Assembly (NCBI GenBank): GCA_030684515.1
Contig: JAUXVJ010000028.1
Span: 1 to 52,605 of the forward strand
Source of the DNA: Actinomycetota bacterium
GTDB lineage: Bacteria; Actinomycetota; Actinomycetes; S36-B12
DNA length: 52,605 nucleotides
Reading direction: 5' to 3'
The position numbers and the translations under genes are program-made. Positions 44,411-52,560 of this stretch are shown piece after piece. A model generated the notes under the pieces. It was not told where the DNA came from. It was given only the letters and a program-made list of their open reading frames with translations, and did no database searches. Position 1 is the first letter of the stretch. The number at the start of each line of letters is the position of its first letter.

Positions 44411-44863
44411 TCAGGCGAGCTTGAACAGCGGGAGCGTGAGCCCTGGGGCCACTTCCTGAAAAGTCACCTCGACGGGCATGCCGATGCGGATGTCATCGTT
44501 CTCAATCCCGACCATGTTGCTCGTGATCCGAATGTTCTCGTCCTCTTCGAGGGCGACCACGATCAGGTTGTACGGCACCTTGTCGACGAAGTACGGGTGG
44601 AAGGGCTGCACGGCAGTCGTGTGCGAGTAGATGGTGCCCCGCCCCGACATCTGCGCCGGCGCCAGATCCTTCATCGACAGGCAGTTCGGGCAGATCGGCC
44701 GCGGGTAGTGGATGTAGGTCCCACAAGCATTACAGCGCAAGATGAGCAACTGGTGGTTAGCCGCACCCTCCCAAAAGAACTCCGTGAGCTTGTCGACCTC
44801 GGGGATGGGGGGATAGTCGGACGCCGTTGCCGACTCGGGGATGTTGATGCTCGCATTGCTCAT
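44411..44863 (-). CDS. DUF35 Zn-ribbon/OB-fold protein, upstream copy
   Basis: A 150-residue protein with four zinc-ribbon Cys (RCNACGTY and ICPNC) and an OB fold; both copies end in LTLPLFKLA. First gene of the duplicated DUF35-Ltp block and possibly of a transcript running through the TetR gene. GGAGGAACGCACG precedes the ATG. Divergent from the kinase-like membrane protein gene at 45256. Confidence 0.85.
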   Translation of the reverse strand: MSNASINIPESATASDYPPIPEVDKLTEFFWEGAANHQLLILRCNACGTYIHYPRPICPNCLSMKDLAPAQMSGRGTIYSHTTAVQPFHPYFVDKVPYNLIVVALEEDENIRITSNMVGIENDDIRIGMPVEVTFQEVAPGLTLPLFKLA

Positions 44864-45255
44864 CGTGCGTTCCTCCGCATCAGGGGCTCAGCCGGCAAGA
44901 TCTGCTTGGACGCATGCGCCGGACCTGCATCAACGTACTGGGCCGCGCCGCTGCGCGCAGGATTTTCCAAGTGCCGGTGAATCTCGTGGCAGTTGCGTGC
45001 CAAGAGGGGCGGCTCAATAGCCTCAACTCAGCAACTTCAGGGATTGCTTACCGTCTGATTGACACTGGTGGGCTCGTTGGTGAGGAGTTCGGCGATGGAA
45101 GCAACTCTGCAGCCGCCACAACGCACAATCGTTTCTGCAGTCACAGTTGATAACGATTGCCCGCGACCAGCACTTGTTCGCGTGCGTAGCCCTCGCGCCG
45201 AGCGTGGTCAACCCAGTAGCGTGCGCGGCGGCTGTCAACGGATTCTTGGAGCGTG
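44864..45255. promoter_or_regulatory. Divergent intergenic region before the DUF35-Ltp block
   Basis: A 392-nt gap between the minus-strand DUF35 gene and the plus-strand membrane protein gene. The first 105 nt are the duplicated leader. TTGACA at 45058-45063 on the plus strand is a perfect -35, but no good -10 follows at the usual distance. Short open frames here have no recognisable features. Confidence 0.4.
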
Positions 45256-47682
45256 ATGGAGCAGGACGCCGGGGACGCGGCTCCTCGGGCACGTTTGGCG
45301 ATCTGGCGTACCGGGCTGACGTTCTGGTCGTCATCAGCCGATGCGCCGCGAGTGCGCCGACCAACTGACGTCATTCTCGCCATCGCCGGTGTCGTCCTGC
45401 TGGCCCTGTTGACCACTGCCTCACCAGGACCCACTGAAGTCGACACCAAAGTCGCCAAAGCAATCGAGTTATTCCCCGGGCTGCTGACTTGGCTTTGGCA
45501 GTCGATATATGCCGCCGCCCTGCTCTGGACGTTATTGCTGATTCTGGCTGCGCTCGTGACTCGCCACCGCAGAGTGCTCATCAGCGAGCAGCTCGGCGCA
45601 GTAGTGCTGGCCCTGGGCCTGGGCGGCCTCCTTGCAGTGTGGGCGGGTTCATCGTGGAGCGAAGTGTGGTCGGCAATAGCAACGCAGGACGGCGGCACGC
45701 TGTTTCCCGCAATCCGCTTCACAGTGATCGTCGCTGTCGTTGCCGTGGCAGGACCGCACCTCACGCGTCCCTTTAGGCGACTGGGGAACTGGCTAGTTCT
45801 GCTGGGCGGTGTAAGTGCGCTGTCACTTGCCATCGACACTGTGCTCGGCCTGCTCACTGGGCTGGTTCTGGGCGTCACTGTCGCGGCCGTGGTGCACCTG
45901 ATCGCTGGCTCGCCTGGCGGGCACGCACCCCTTGAGCAACTGAAGGCTCAACTCGCCGATCTCGGCGTGGACATCTTCGACCTGCACTACGTCGATGAAC
46001 CCGGACACCTATCTGTCGTTGCCAAGGCCTCGGACACCCACGGACGCCCGATACTCATTCAGGTCTACCGGCGCGATTCATGGGAGGCCTCTCTGGCTGC
46101 CAGCGTGTGGCAGCGGCTCTGGTACCGGCAGACGGCCGCCGGATCGATCGGCCGACAGCAGCGAGCAGAGCATGAGGGCTTCGTGACGATGGTCGCCGAG
46201 AGAGCGGGAGTTCCGGTACAGCCGATCCTCGCGGTCGGAACGCCATGGGGCCGCGACGCCATCCTCGTGCGCCGTGATGACGGAGCACCGCTGACCGATG
46301 ACACGGGCCATGCGTTCGGCGAGGAGCAGGCCCGGGAGTCGTGGGAGACACTGAAGCGCCTCCACCGCGCGGGTCTGGCACACGGAGACTTACGGTCAAC
46401 ATCGCTCTCGATCGATACCGAAGGAGTGGTGCGGCTCACCGATTTCGCATCTGCGACGCAGGGCGCCAACGACACTGACCAGGCGGCAGACCGCGCGCAC
46501 ATGCTCGTCATCAGCGCGCTGCGCCGTGGGGTCGACGACGCCGTGCGCGTTGCACGCGAAGCGCTGGGCGACGCTGCTCTCAACACTGCGATGCCCTACC
46601 TGCAGACCGCCGCCTTCGACGCTGACACGCGCAACGAGATCAAGTCCGCAACATGGAAGCTCAGCGCGCTACGCGATGCAGTCACGGCAAGCACTGGTAC
46701 TGAGGCCCCACCTCTAGAGAAGCTGCGGCGCGTCACGTGGTCGTCGATCGTGATGGTGATCCTCCTTGCCATAGTTGCTTACGCGATCATCGGCGCGATC
46801 GCAGGAGTTGGGCTGGACACCCTGCTCGCAGAGTTTCAAGGCGCGAACTGGTGGTGGGTAGGCGCGGCCGTGCTCTTGGCTGTGCTGATCTATGTCGGTC
46901 AAGCGATCGCGATGCAGGGCGCCAACGCCGACCCGTTGCCCTTCGTACCTGTTGTGGGCCTCCAGACATCCATGTCATTTGTGGGACTTGCCGTGCCTGC
47001 GTCTGCCGCCAAGATCGGCCTCACAATTCGCTTTCTCCAGCTCGTCGGTTCCAACCCGACGGCCGCAGTGATGATCAGCCTCATCAACTCGCTGTCCGGA
47101 TTCGCCGTTCAGCTGCTGGTGATCGTGCTCACGCTTTTCACGGGGCTCGTGACGCTGACACCCTCGACGACCGGAGGCCTGGGCATCGGCTCAGCGCTGG
47201 CAAATATCAACTGGGCCACCGTAGGCATCTTGTGCCTATTCCTGATCGCGGCGGCAATTCTGGTCATCCTTCTCGTACCAAAGGTGCGAGCGTTCGTCCG
47301 AAACCGCACTGCCGAGGGACGTGACTCCCTGCGCGTGTTGCGTTCACCACGCAAACTCGCACGCATCGCTTTCGGCGCCGTGATGTGGAACGTTGTCGCC
47401 GCGCTCGTGCTTGGCTGCTCACTCAACGCCTTCGGCTACTCGGCGAACTTTGCCTCGCTGATTCTTGTCAACACACTGGTCGCACTCTTCGCCGGACTGG
47501 TCCCGGTGCCAGGAAATATCGGAATAGCGGAAGCGGCAATCACGGCGGGCCTGGTTGCGATCGGCATACCCGATTCAGTCGCGATGTCGACGGCGATCGT
47601 CTACCGCCTCGCGACCTACCTCGTGCCCGCGATCTATGGCTACGTATCACTGAACCTCATGCGACGCCGGGGCTACCTGTAA
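45256..47682 (+). CDS. Large membrane protein with kinase-like domain and LPG-synthase/YbhN-type membrane domain
   Basis: An 808-residue protein. About six N-terminal helices (residues 40-230) precede a cytoplasmic protein kinase-like domain (about 235-480) with HGDLRSTSLS (about 376) and a DFA segment (about 396): the catalytic Asp is kept, but the kinase Asn is Ser and DFG is DFA, so it may be a sugar/lipid kinase-like or inactive domain. The C-terminal half is the UPF0104/lysylphosphatidylglycerol-synthase transmembrane domain with GLVPVPGNIGIAEAA. No aminoacyl-PG synthase domain is present. The ATG at 45256 has GGAG 4 nt upstream; GTG 45253 is too close to it. Role in envelope lipid or glycan transfer inferred. 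Confidence 0.75.
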   Translation: MEQDAGDAAPRARLAIWRTGLTFWSSSADAPRVRRPTDVILAIAGVVLLALLTTASPGPTEVDTKVAKAIELFPGLLTWLWQSIYAAALLWTLLLILAALVTRHRRVLISEQLGAVVLALGLGGLLAVWAGSSWSEVWSAIATQDGGTLFPAIRFTVIVAVVAVAGPHLTRPFRRLGNWLVLLGGVSALSLAIDTVLGLLTGLVLGVTVAAVVHLIAGSPGGHAPLEQLKAQLADLGVDIFDLHYVDEPGHLSVVAKASDTHGRPILIQVYRRDSWEASLAASVWQRLWYRQTAAGSIGRQQRAEHEGFVTMVAERAGVPVQPILAVGTPWGRDAILVRRDDGAPLTDDTGHAFGEEQARESWETLKRLHRAGLAHGDLRSTSLSIDTEGVVRLTDFASATQGANDTDQAADRAHMLVISALRRGVDDAVRVAREALGDAALNTAMPYLQTAAFDADTRNEIKSATWKLSALRDAVTASTGTEAPPLEKLRRVTWSSIVMVILLAIVAYAIIGAIAGVGLDTLLAEFQGANWWWVGAAVLLAVLIYVGQAIAMQGANADPLPFVPVVGLQTSMSFVGLAVPASAAKIGLTIRFLQLVGSNPTAAVMISLINSLSGFAVQLLVIVLTLFTGLVTLTPSTTGGLGIGSALANINWATVGILCLFLIAAAILVILLVPKVRAFVRNRTAEGRDSLRVLRSPRKLARIAFGAVMWNVVAALVLGCSLNAFGYSANFASLILVNTLVALFAGLVPVPGNIGIAEAAITAGLVAIGIPDSVAMSTAIVYRLATYLVPAIYGYVSLNLMRRRGYL

Positions 47683-47733
47683 TGAAGTGTCACCTCTTCG
47701 ATCCACCCAGGAGTTGAACATCTCTAGTAAGAA

Positions 47734-47759
47734 CGAACTGTTGTCGTAACAGAAGTTCG
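47734..47759. terminator. Hairpin between convergent genes
   Basis: CGAAC-TGTT and AACA-GAA-GTTCG arms (two stacked stems of 4-5 bp) form a hairpin in the 139-nt gap between the convergent membrane-protein and maturase genes. A second small hairpin, TTTCGT-GTTG-ACGAAA, lies at 47766-47781. Either could terminate one or both transcripts. Confidence 0.45.
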
Positions 47760-47821
47760 CCAATCTTTCGTGTTGACGAAACGGAGGACGGCTGTGTGCC
47801 AGGTGCGGATGAATCGCGAGG

Positions 47822-49081
47822 TCAGTGTTGGACGGGAGCGCCGTGGCACTTCTTCCACTTGCGGCCGCTGGCGCAGCTGCAGAGATCGTTGCGGGCGCGC
47901 TTGGCATCGCTGGCCGCGTACCAGTCGCGCAGCCCGGTGGCATCGTCACCACGGCGCAGCAGTCCCACCATGACCTTCATTGGCTCGTCGATGTGGCGGA
48001 AGAACAGCTGGTAGCCGTCGCAGAGGAAGTGCAAGCCGGGTTCACCTTCAGGTGTGATGCCAAAGCGATCCTTTGGACATCCACCGTTGCACGCGAACCG
48101 GACGTCACAGGTGCGGCAGAAGGAGGGCAGCGTGGACTCTTTCGCCTGGCCGAATGCCTGTTGCCCGCTGGAGTCCACCATCTGCAGCAGAGTCCGGCCT
48201 TCCGTGATGTTGCCAAGGAGGTACTCGGGCTCGACGTAGTGGTCGCATGAGTACAAGTCGCCGTTGTGCTCCAGCGCGACGGCTTCCCCGCAGGTGCGTG
48301 CGTGCACGCACATGCCTGATTGGTCCATACCCATCCAGTGGCCCAGTGATGTGTCGAACATCTGCACGAACACGTCTCCGACATCGTGGCGTCCCCACTC
48401 CTCGAAGACCTCGACGAGGAACCTTCCGTACTGTGTGCCCGACACCGAGCGATGGCTCGCCTGCACGCCTTGCTCGTGCTCCACGATGGGAATCAGCTGT
48501 ACGAAGCTTGCACCAAGTTCGTCACGCAGGAAGGTGTAGACCTCGCGCCCGTAGTCGCCGTTCGCGGCATTGACGGTAGTGAGGGCGTTCCAATCCACGC
48601 CGTGACGCTTGAGCGCATCGAGGCCCGCGATGACACGGTCGAATGTGGGCTTGCCGCCCTTGTCGACCCGGAACGCGTCATGCATCGCTCGTGGTCCATC
48701 GATCGATACGCCGACCAGGAAACCGTGCTCGGCAAGAAATGCCGCCCACTCGTCGTCGATCAAAGTGGCATTGGTCTGCAAGGTGTTGAGGATCCGCTGC
48801 CCGGGTGCCGCGTACTGCTGTTCCAACTCCAGCGTGCGTCGGAAGAAGTCGATGCCCATCAGCGTCGGCTCGCCGCCTTGGAACGCCACGATCACCTCGT
48901 CTGAACCTTGCTGGGCTGCCAGTAGCTGGCTGATGTAGGCCTCATGCACTTGCGGATCCATACGGAAACCACTGCCCGGGTACAACTCCTCCTTGGACAA
49001 GAAGAAGCAATATTCGCAGTCCAGGTTGCAGATCGCGCCGGTTGGCTTGGACATCACGTGGAAGGAGCGTGACGGAGTCAT
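47822..49081 (-). CDS. Anaerobic-type sulfatase-maturating enzyme (radical SAM) with a SEC-C tail
   Basis: A 419-residue radical SAM enzyme that converts the sulfatase active-site Cys to formylglycine. CNLDCEYC (C18, C22, C25) binds the SAM [4Fe-4S] cluster; further Cys groups (CVHARTCGEA, SCDHYV, CRTCDVRFACNGGC, LCDGY) fit the SPASM/auxiliary clusters of anSMEs. The last 20 residues form a SEC-C zinc motif, LCSCASGRKWKKCHG, an addition to the usual 370-400-residue enzyme. ATG 49081 with GAAGGG is preferred to an earlier codon at 49183. It starts 28 nt after the sulfatase gene, clearly its partner. Confidence 0.88.
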   Translation of the reverse strand: MTPSRSFHVMSKPTGAICNLDCEYCFFLSKEELYPGSGFRMDPQVHEAYISQLLAAQQGSDEVIVAFQGGEPTLMGIDFFRRTLELEQQYAAPGQRILNTLQTNATLIDDEWAAFLAEHGFLVGVSIDGPRAMHDAFRVDKGGKPTFDRVIAGLDALKRHGVDWNALTTVNAANGDYGREVYTFLRDELGASFVQLIPIVEHEQGVQASHRSVSGTQYGRFLVEVFEEWGRHDVGDVFVQMFDTSLGHWMGMDQSGMCVHARTCGEAVALEHNGDLYSCDHYVEPEYLLGNITEGRTLLQMVDSSGQQAFGQAKESTLPSFCRTCDVRFACNGGCPKDRFGITPEGEPGLHFLCDGYQLFFRHIDEPMKVMVGLLRRGDDATGLRDWYAASDAKRARNDLCSCASGRKWKKCHGAPVQH

Positions 49082-49109
49082 CGCCCTTCGTAGTGACGTG
49101 GTCGTGGAC

Positions 49110-51464
49110 TCAATCAAGCAGGAACCATCCACGCACGGTCGCCTCATGATCGACGTAACGCTCACCTGAGAGATCGACCACAACTTTGTCGATGGTCCCG
49201 CCGTTGAACAGGAAGGGAGCCTGGTACTCGGGCGTTACTGCCGAGCCGCTGTCGCGACCAACGGATATTCCATCGCCAGTGAGGCAGAAATAGCCGGGCT
49301 GTGTCGTGATCTCTGCCGCGCCTACCGGCTCCGCGTCGACGTACAAGGTCAGCGTGCCGACCGCGCCGGGCATCAGAGGGTTGTCGCTCTTGCCGGTGGC
49401 CACGAACTCTGCGACGCACAAGTGCTCACCTGGAGTCAGCTCGCGATCAGCGACGACGTCCTGCAGGTAGGTCCCGACCCAGTTGAAGGTGTAGCGCAGT
49501 CTGTTGTTCTTGACGTAGAGACTGTGCCCACCGGCCACGCCTCCAGCAGACCACAGCACGCCGCTCGCGTCCGGATCCTCGACGTTCACTCCAGCCGCAA
49601 TCGCATACGACCTGCCAGCAATCATCGGTCCGGCAGATTCGGGCACATCTGCTCCGTTGGGGTAGAAGACGAACTGCTCGCGTGCGTCAGCGGCGCGCGG
49701 TCGCTCAGCGAGCACCTGCTCGAGAGCGGAGCGATCATCCAACGGCAAGCCGTGGTACTTGTCCGCGCATTCAAACCACAGAGCTGTCAACGACCTCAGC
49801 CGCTCCGGTTCCTGATCGGCGAGATTCTTGGACTGTGATCGGTCGATCTCCAGGTGGTACAGCTCCCACTCATCCTGGTCGAAGTGTCCCCAGCTCGACA
49901 ACGGTGGATGCACGGTGCAAGCAAGCCAGCCTTCGTGGTAGATCGCTCGCTGTCCGAGCATTGTGAAGAACTGCGTGGACTTGCTGAGCGCCGTCGGATC
50001 CGTGATAGCTGCAGCGAAACTCTCGCCCTCCATCGGTAACTGCTCAAAGCCGTTGATCACGGTCGGTGGGGTGATACCCAGCAAGTCGTACAACGTAGGC
50101 ACGACGTCAACAGCGTGCACATACTGGTGGCGCACTTCCTGACTGGCCGGGATCTTCGCGGGCCAGGAGATCAGACACATGTCTGCAGTGCCACCTTCAT
50201 AGCCAGCCCAACGCTTCCAGTACGGGAATGGCGTGTCCAAGGCCCATGCCCAGCCGGTGTTGTAGTGGTTGTTGGACGCGGGCGTGCCCAACTCGTCGAT
50301 GTGCTCCAGCACAATTTCCGTGGAGTCGGCGATGCCATTGAAGAAGCGCCACTCGTTGAAGGTTCCGTTGGGTCCGCCCTCGCCACTGGATCCGTTGTCA
50401 GAGACCACGACGATCACCGTGTTGTCCAACTCACCTGCCTGCTCGAGATGATCGATGATCCGCCCAAGGCGGTCGTCGTAGTAGGAGATGTAGCCGGCAA
50501 ATACCTCGGCCATCCGCACAAACAGTCGCTTCTCATTATCGCTCAAGGAGTCCCAAGGACGGACCGTGTCCAGCATCGGCCACGCCTCACCATTTGGGCC
50601 GGTGCGGCTTGGCTCCCCGTGGGGGTTGATCTCCGACAGCACAGTGCCCTCGGGCAGCAGTCCCAACTCGATCTGGCGAGCCAGGATCTCGGGGCGCATT
50701 GCTTCGTAGCCGGCATCGAACACACCCTTGTAGCGGTCGGCCCATTCCAGTGGGACCAGGTGCGGTGCATGGCCGGCCTGCGGGGCGAAATACATGAAGA
50801 AGGGTTTGTCGGGGTCAATCGTCTTAGCATCCTGGATGAATTGGATGGCGCGATCAGAAAGGTCATCGGCCAAGTGGTAGCCGTCCTCGGGACGCGCTGG
50901 CGGCTCGATTGGGTGGTTGTCGTGCACCAAGTCCGGGTAGTACGAGTTGGTCTCCCCGCCAAGCCAGCCGTAGAACCGCTCGAAGCCGCGCCCCAAGGGC
51001 CAGCGACCCTTGTACGCGGCGACGTTGCACTCCTCACCGGGAGTCAGGTGCCACTTGCCGATGCAATAGGTGTTGTACCCACGTCCGGCCAATACCTCGG
51101 AGATGAGCCCGCTCTCAAACGGGATCCTGGTCGAGATGCCGGGGAAGCCCGACGCGAACTCCGCGATCGTGGCCATCCCGTTCGTTGTGGCATTGCGACC
51201 AGTCAGCAGGGACGCTCGAGTTGGGGAGCACAGTGCAGTGGTGTGGAAGTTGCCGAAGCGGATGCCACGGTCTGCGATGCGTTGCATCGTTGGCGTCTTG
51301 ATCGGCCCGCCAAAAACGTCCATTGCGCCATAACCGACGTCGTCCCACGCGATCATCAAGACGTTCGGTGATCCCTTGGGAGCTTTGGGAGCCAGATAGG
51401 GCTCCCAGTCGGGCACGGAGTCACGGATGTCCAGCTCAATCTTGCCGTTGAACGCACTGCTCAC
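49110..51464 (-). CDS. Arylsulfatase (Cys-type, formylglycine-dependent)
   Basis: A 784-residue sulfatase of the alkaline phosphatase superfamily, similar in size to mycobacterial AtsD. Metal/catalytic features: D41-D42 in AWDDVGYG, the modification motif C79-S-P-T-R83, GKWHLTP, and later DNG in VVVSDNGS. The C-terminal 200 residues form a beta-sandwich-like extension (SLYVKNNRLRYTFNWVG, VGTLTLYVDAEPVG). No signal peptide, so the enzyme is probably cytoplasmic and desulfates an imported or internal ester. GTG start at 51464 with GAGG upstream. Confidence 0.9.
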   Translation of the reverse strand: MSSAFNGKIELDIRDSVPDWEPYLAPKAPKGSPNVLMIAWDDVGYGAMDVFGGPIKTPTMQRIADRGIRFGNFHTTALCSPTRASLLTGRNATTNGMATIAEFASGFPGISTRIPFESGLISEVLAGRGYNTYCIGKWHLTPGEECNVAAYKGRWPLGRGFERFYGWLGGETNSYYPDLVHDNHPIEPPARPEDGYHLADDLSDRAIQFIQDAKTIDPDKPFFMYFAPQAGHAPHLVPLEWADRYKGVFDAGYEAMRPEILARQIELGLLPEGTVLSEINPHGEPSRTGPNGEAWPMLDTVRPWDSLSDNEKRLFVRMAEVFAGYISYYDDRLGRIIDHLEQAGELDNTVIVVVSDNGSSGEGGPNGTFNEWRFFNGIADSTEIVLEHIDELGTPASNNHYNTGWAWALDTPFPYWKRWAGYEGGTADMCLISWPAKIPASQEVRHQYVHAVDVVPTLYDLLGITPPTVINGFEQLPMEGESFAAAITDPTALSKSTQFFTMLGQRAIYHEGWLACTVHPPLSSWGHFDQDEWELYHLEIDRSQSKNLADQEPERLRSLTALWFECADKYHGLPLDDRSALEQVLAERPRAADAREQFVFYPNGADVPESAGPMIAGRSYAIAAGVNVEDPDASGVLWSAGGVAGGHSLYVKNNRLRYTFNWVGTYLQDVVADRELTPGEHLCVAEFVATGKSDNPLMPGAVGTLTLYVDAEPVGAAEITTQPGYFCLTGDGISVGRDSGSAVTPEYQAPFLFNGGTIDKVVVDLSGERYVDHEATVRGWFLLD

Positions 51465-51774
51465 ATTGTCCTCATTCCCTCATTCATGCGTCGCAAGTCA
51501 AGCAGATACGAAAGGTCCACGCCTCATTCCAAAGGGGTGAATTTTTGGGCAACTTTCGGCGTTGAAATCGTCCCACTGACAGCGCTGACAGCCATGCAGC
51601 GTGAGACCATCGCAGACAAAATCCCCTGGACGTGGCCACGCGCGGACGCTAGGCGCCCCACAGTGTCCCGGGTCGGTCATCAATCCGTGATTGGCGGCGC
51701 GGGTCTCGGACCAATGCTGGCGCTGTCGGCAAAGCACCCGGCCTCAGTACACCACCAGATTACAATTCCAAGCC
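51465..51774. promoter_or_regulatory. Divergent region between the sulfatase and lipoprotein genes; -10 at 51761-51766
   Basis: A 310-nt gap with no gene. On the plus strand TACAAT (51761-51766) is a near-consensus -10 only 8 nt before the lipoprotein ATG, so that mRNA is probably leaderless; no -35 is obvious. An ATTGG/CCAAT pair and short AT-rich stretches are present, but nothing else is recognised. Confidence 0.45.
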
Positions 51775-52419
51775 ATGCTCAGGAAGCTTCCGACGGTCGT
51801 GTACGCAGCTGCACTTGTGACCGGGTCAGTGTGGCTCACGGCATGCTCGGCGTCGCCAGACGCTGCGCCCCAGACGGAGAAGCCAACAGTGCTCTTCTCC
51901 CTATCGGCCGACACGATGCGCTTGGAAAATCCATCGGGAGATGACGTGACGCTTGTGATGGAAGGAGTCGACCCGCACGCAATCTGGTTCACAGACCGGC
52001 CCGCCCGCAAGTCGGGCGCAATCACCACGGGCCGTCTGGCGGCAGAGTGGGAGGATGGTGACTCCTTCAACGAGGATCCACCGAACGCGGCGCTGGTGTT
52101 GCATCAGCCCGTGAAGGTCGGTGACGGCGCCACCGACACGTTGGTCGTGGAGATACTCGGTGCGGCCTACGACCCGAAAGAGGCAACCTTCCGAGCTGAT
52201 CTCAAGGTGCTGACCAAGGAGCGGGCTGCCAGTCTCAAAGGCAATCTGGCCACACACGGGGGTCGCCACGATTTGGCCTGGCCGGCCAGCGCAGGCGCGG
52301 TGTCGCTCTTCATCGACTCCATCACCCTGTGCACGAATACCTCGACGTGCAACGAGAGTAGCCCGGCCAGCTACACGGTGGACCAGGCAATCTACTTCCA
52401 CACCAACTTGTCGAATTAG
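51775..52419 (+). CDS. Predicted lipoprotein of unknown function
   Basis: A 214-residue exported protein with a signal peptide and lipobox LTAC (Cys about 24), followed by a beta-rich domain (VLFSLSADTMRLE, DVTLVMEGVDPHAIWFTDRP, GRLAAEWEDGDSF). Its WFTDRP and AEWEDG segments are distinctive, but I cannot tie them to a described function. The ATG at 51775 has a TACAAT -10 eight bases upstream; the longer frame from 51691 is not needed. Confidence 0.65.
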   Translation: MLRKLPTVVYAAALVTGSVWLTACSASPDAAPQTEKPTVLFSLSADTMRLENPSGDDVTLVMEGVDPHAIWFTDRPARKSGAITTGRLAAEWEDGDSFNEDPPNAALVLHQPVKVGDGATDTLVVEILGAAYDPKEATFRADLKVLTKERAASLKGNLATHGGRHDLAWPASAGAVSLFIDSITLCTNTSTCNESSPASYTVDQAIYFHTNLSN

Positions 52420-52531
52420 CAGCACGACACAGGTGAAAGCGATGAGCCGAATTCGATGACAGCGCGGGCGGGTACGCCACAGCCAGAGTCGAGAGGGCGC
52501 GGTCGGGATCGACGGTCTCCCTCGAAATGCG

Positions 52532-52557
52532 AAAACCCTTGCTTTACCAAGGGTTTT
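52532..52557 (-). terminator. Intrinsic terminator of the tRNA gene
   Basis: AAAACCCTTG and CAAGGGTTTT are perfect 10-bp inverted arms with a 6-nt loop. The minus-strand stem ends in TTTT. It lies 3 nt beyond the tRNA 3' end and may work in both directions for the convergent lipoprotein gene. Confidence 0.85.
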
Positions 52558-52560
52558 GCG

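Larger units (their letters stand above)
43191..44969 (-). repeat. Tandem gene-pair duplication, copy A (with 5' leader)
   Basis: Partner of the block at 41313-43091. Divergence is visible in both genes but reading frames are intact in both copies, so both are probably functional. The leader at 44864-44969 carries the same GATCTTGCCGG-containing stretch (minus strand) as 42985-43091, which may include a shared promoter or translation element. Confidence 0.85.

Noticed and set aside
44914-45150. Small plus-strand frame before the kinase-like membrane protein gene
   Set aside because: No ribosome-binding site or domain, and it covers the duplicated leader, which is explained by the minus-strand DUF35 gene.
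50115-51371. 418-codon plus-strand frame inside the sulfatase
   Set aside because: Long but antisense to catalytic sulfatase motifs; Val-rich shadow of the GC-rich gene.
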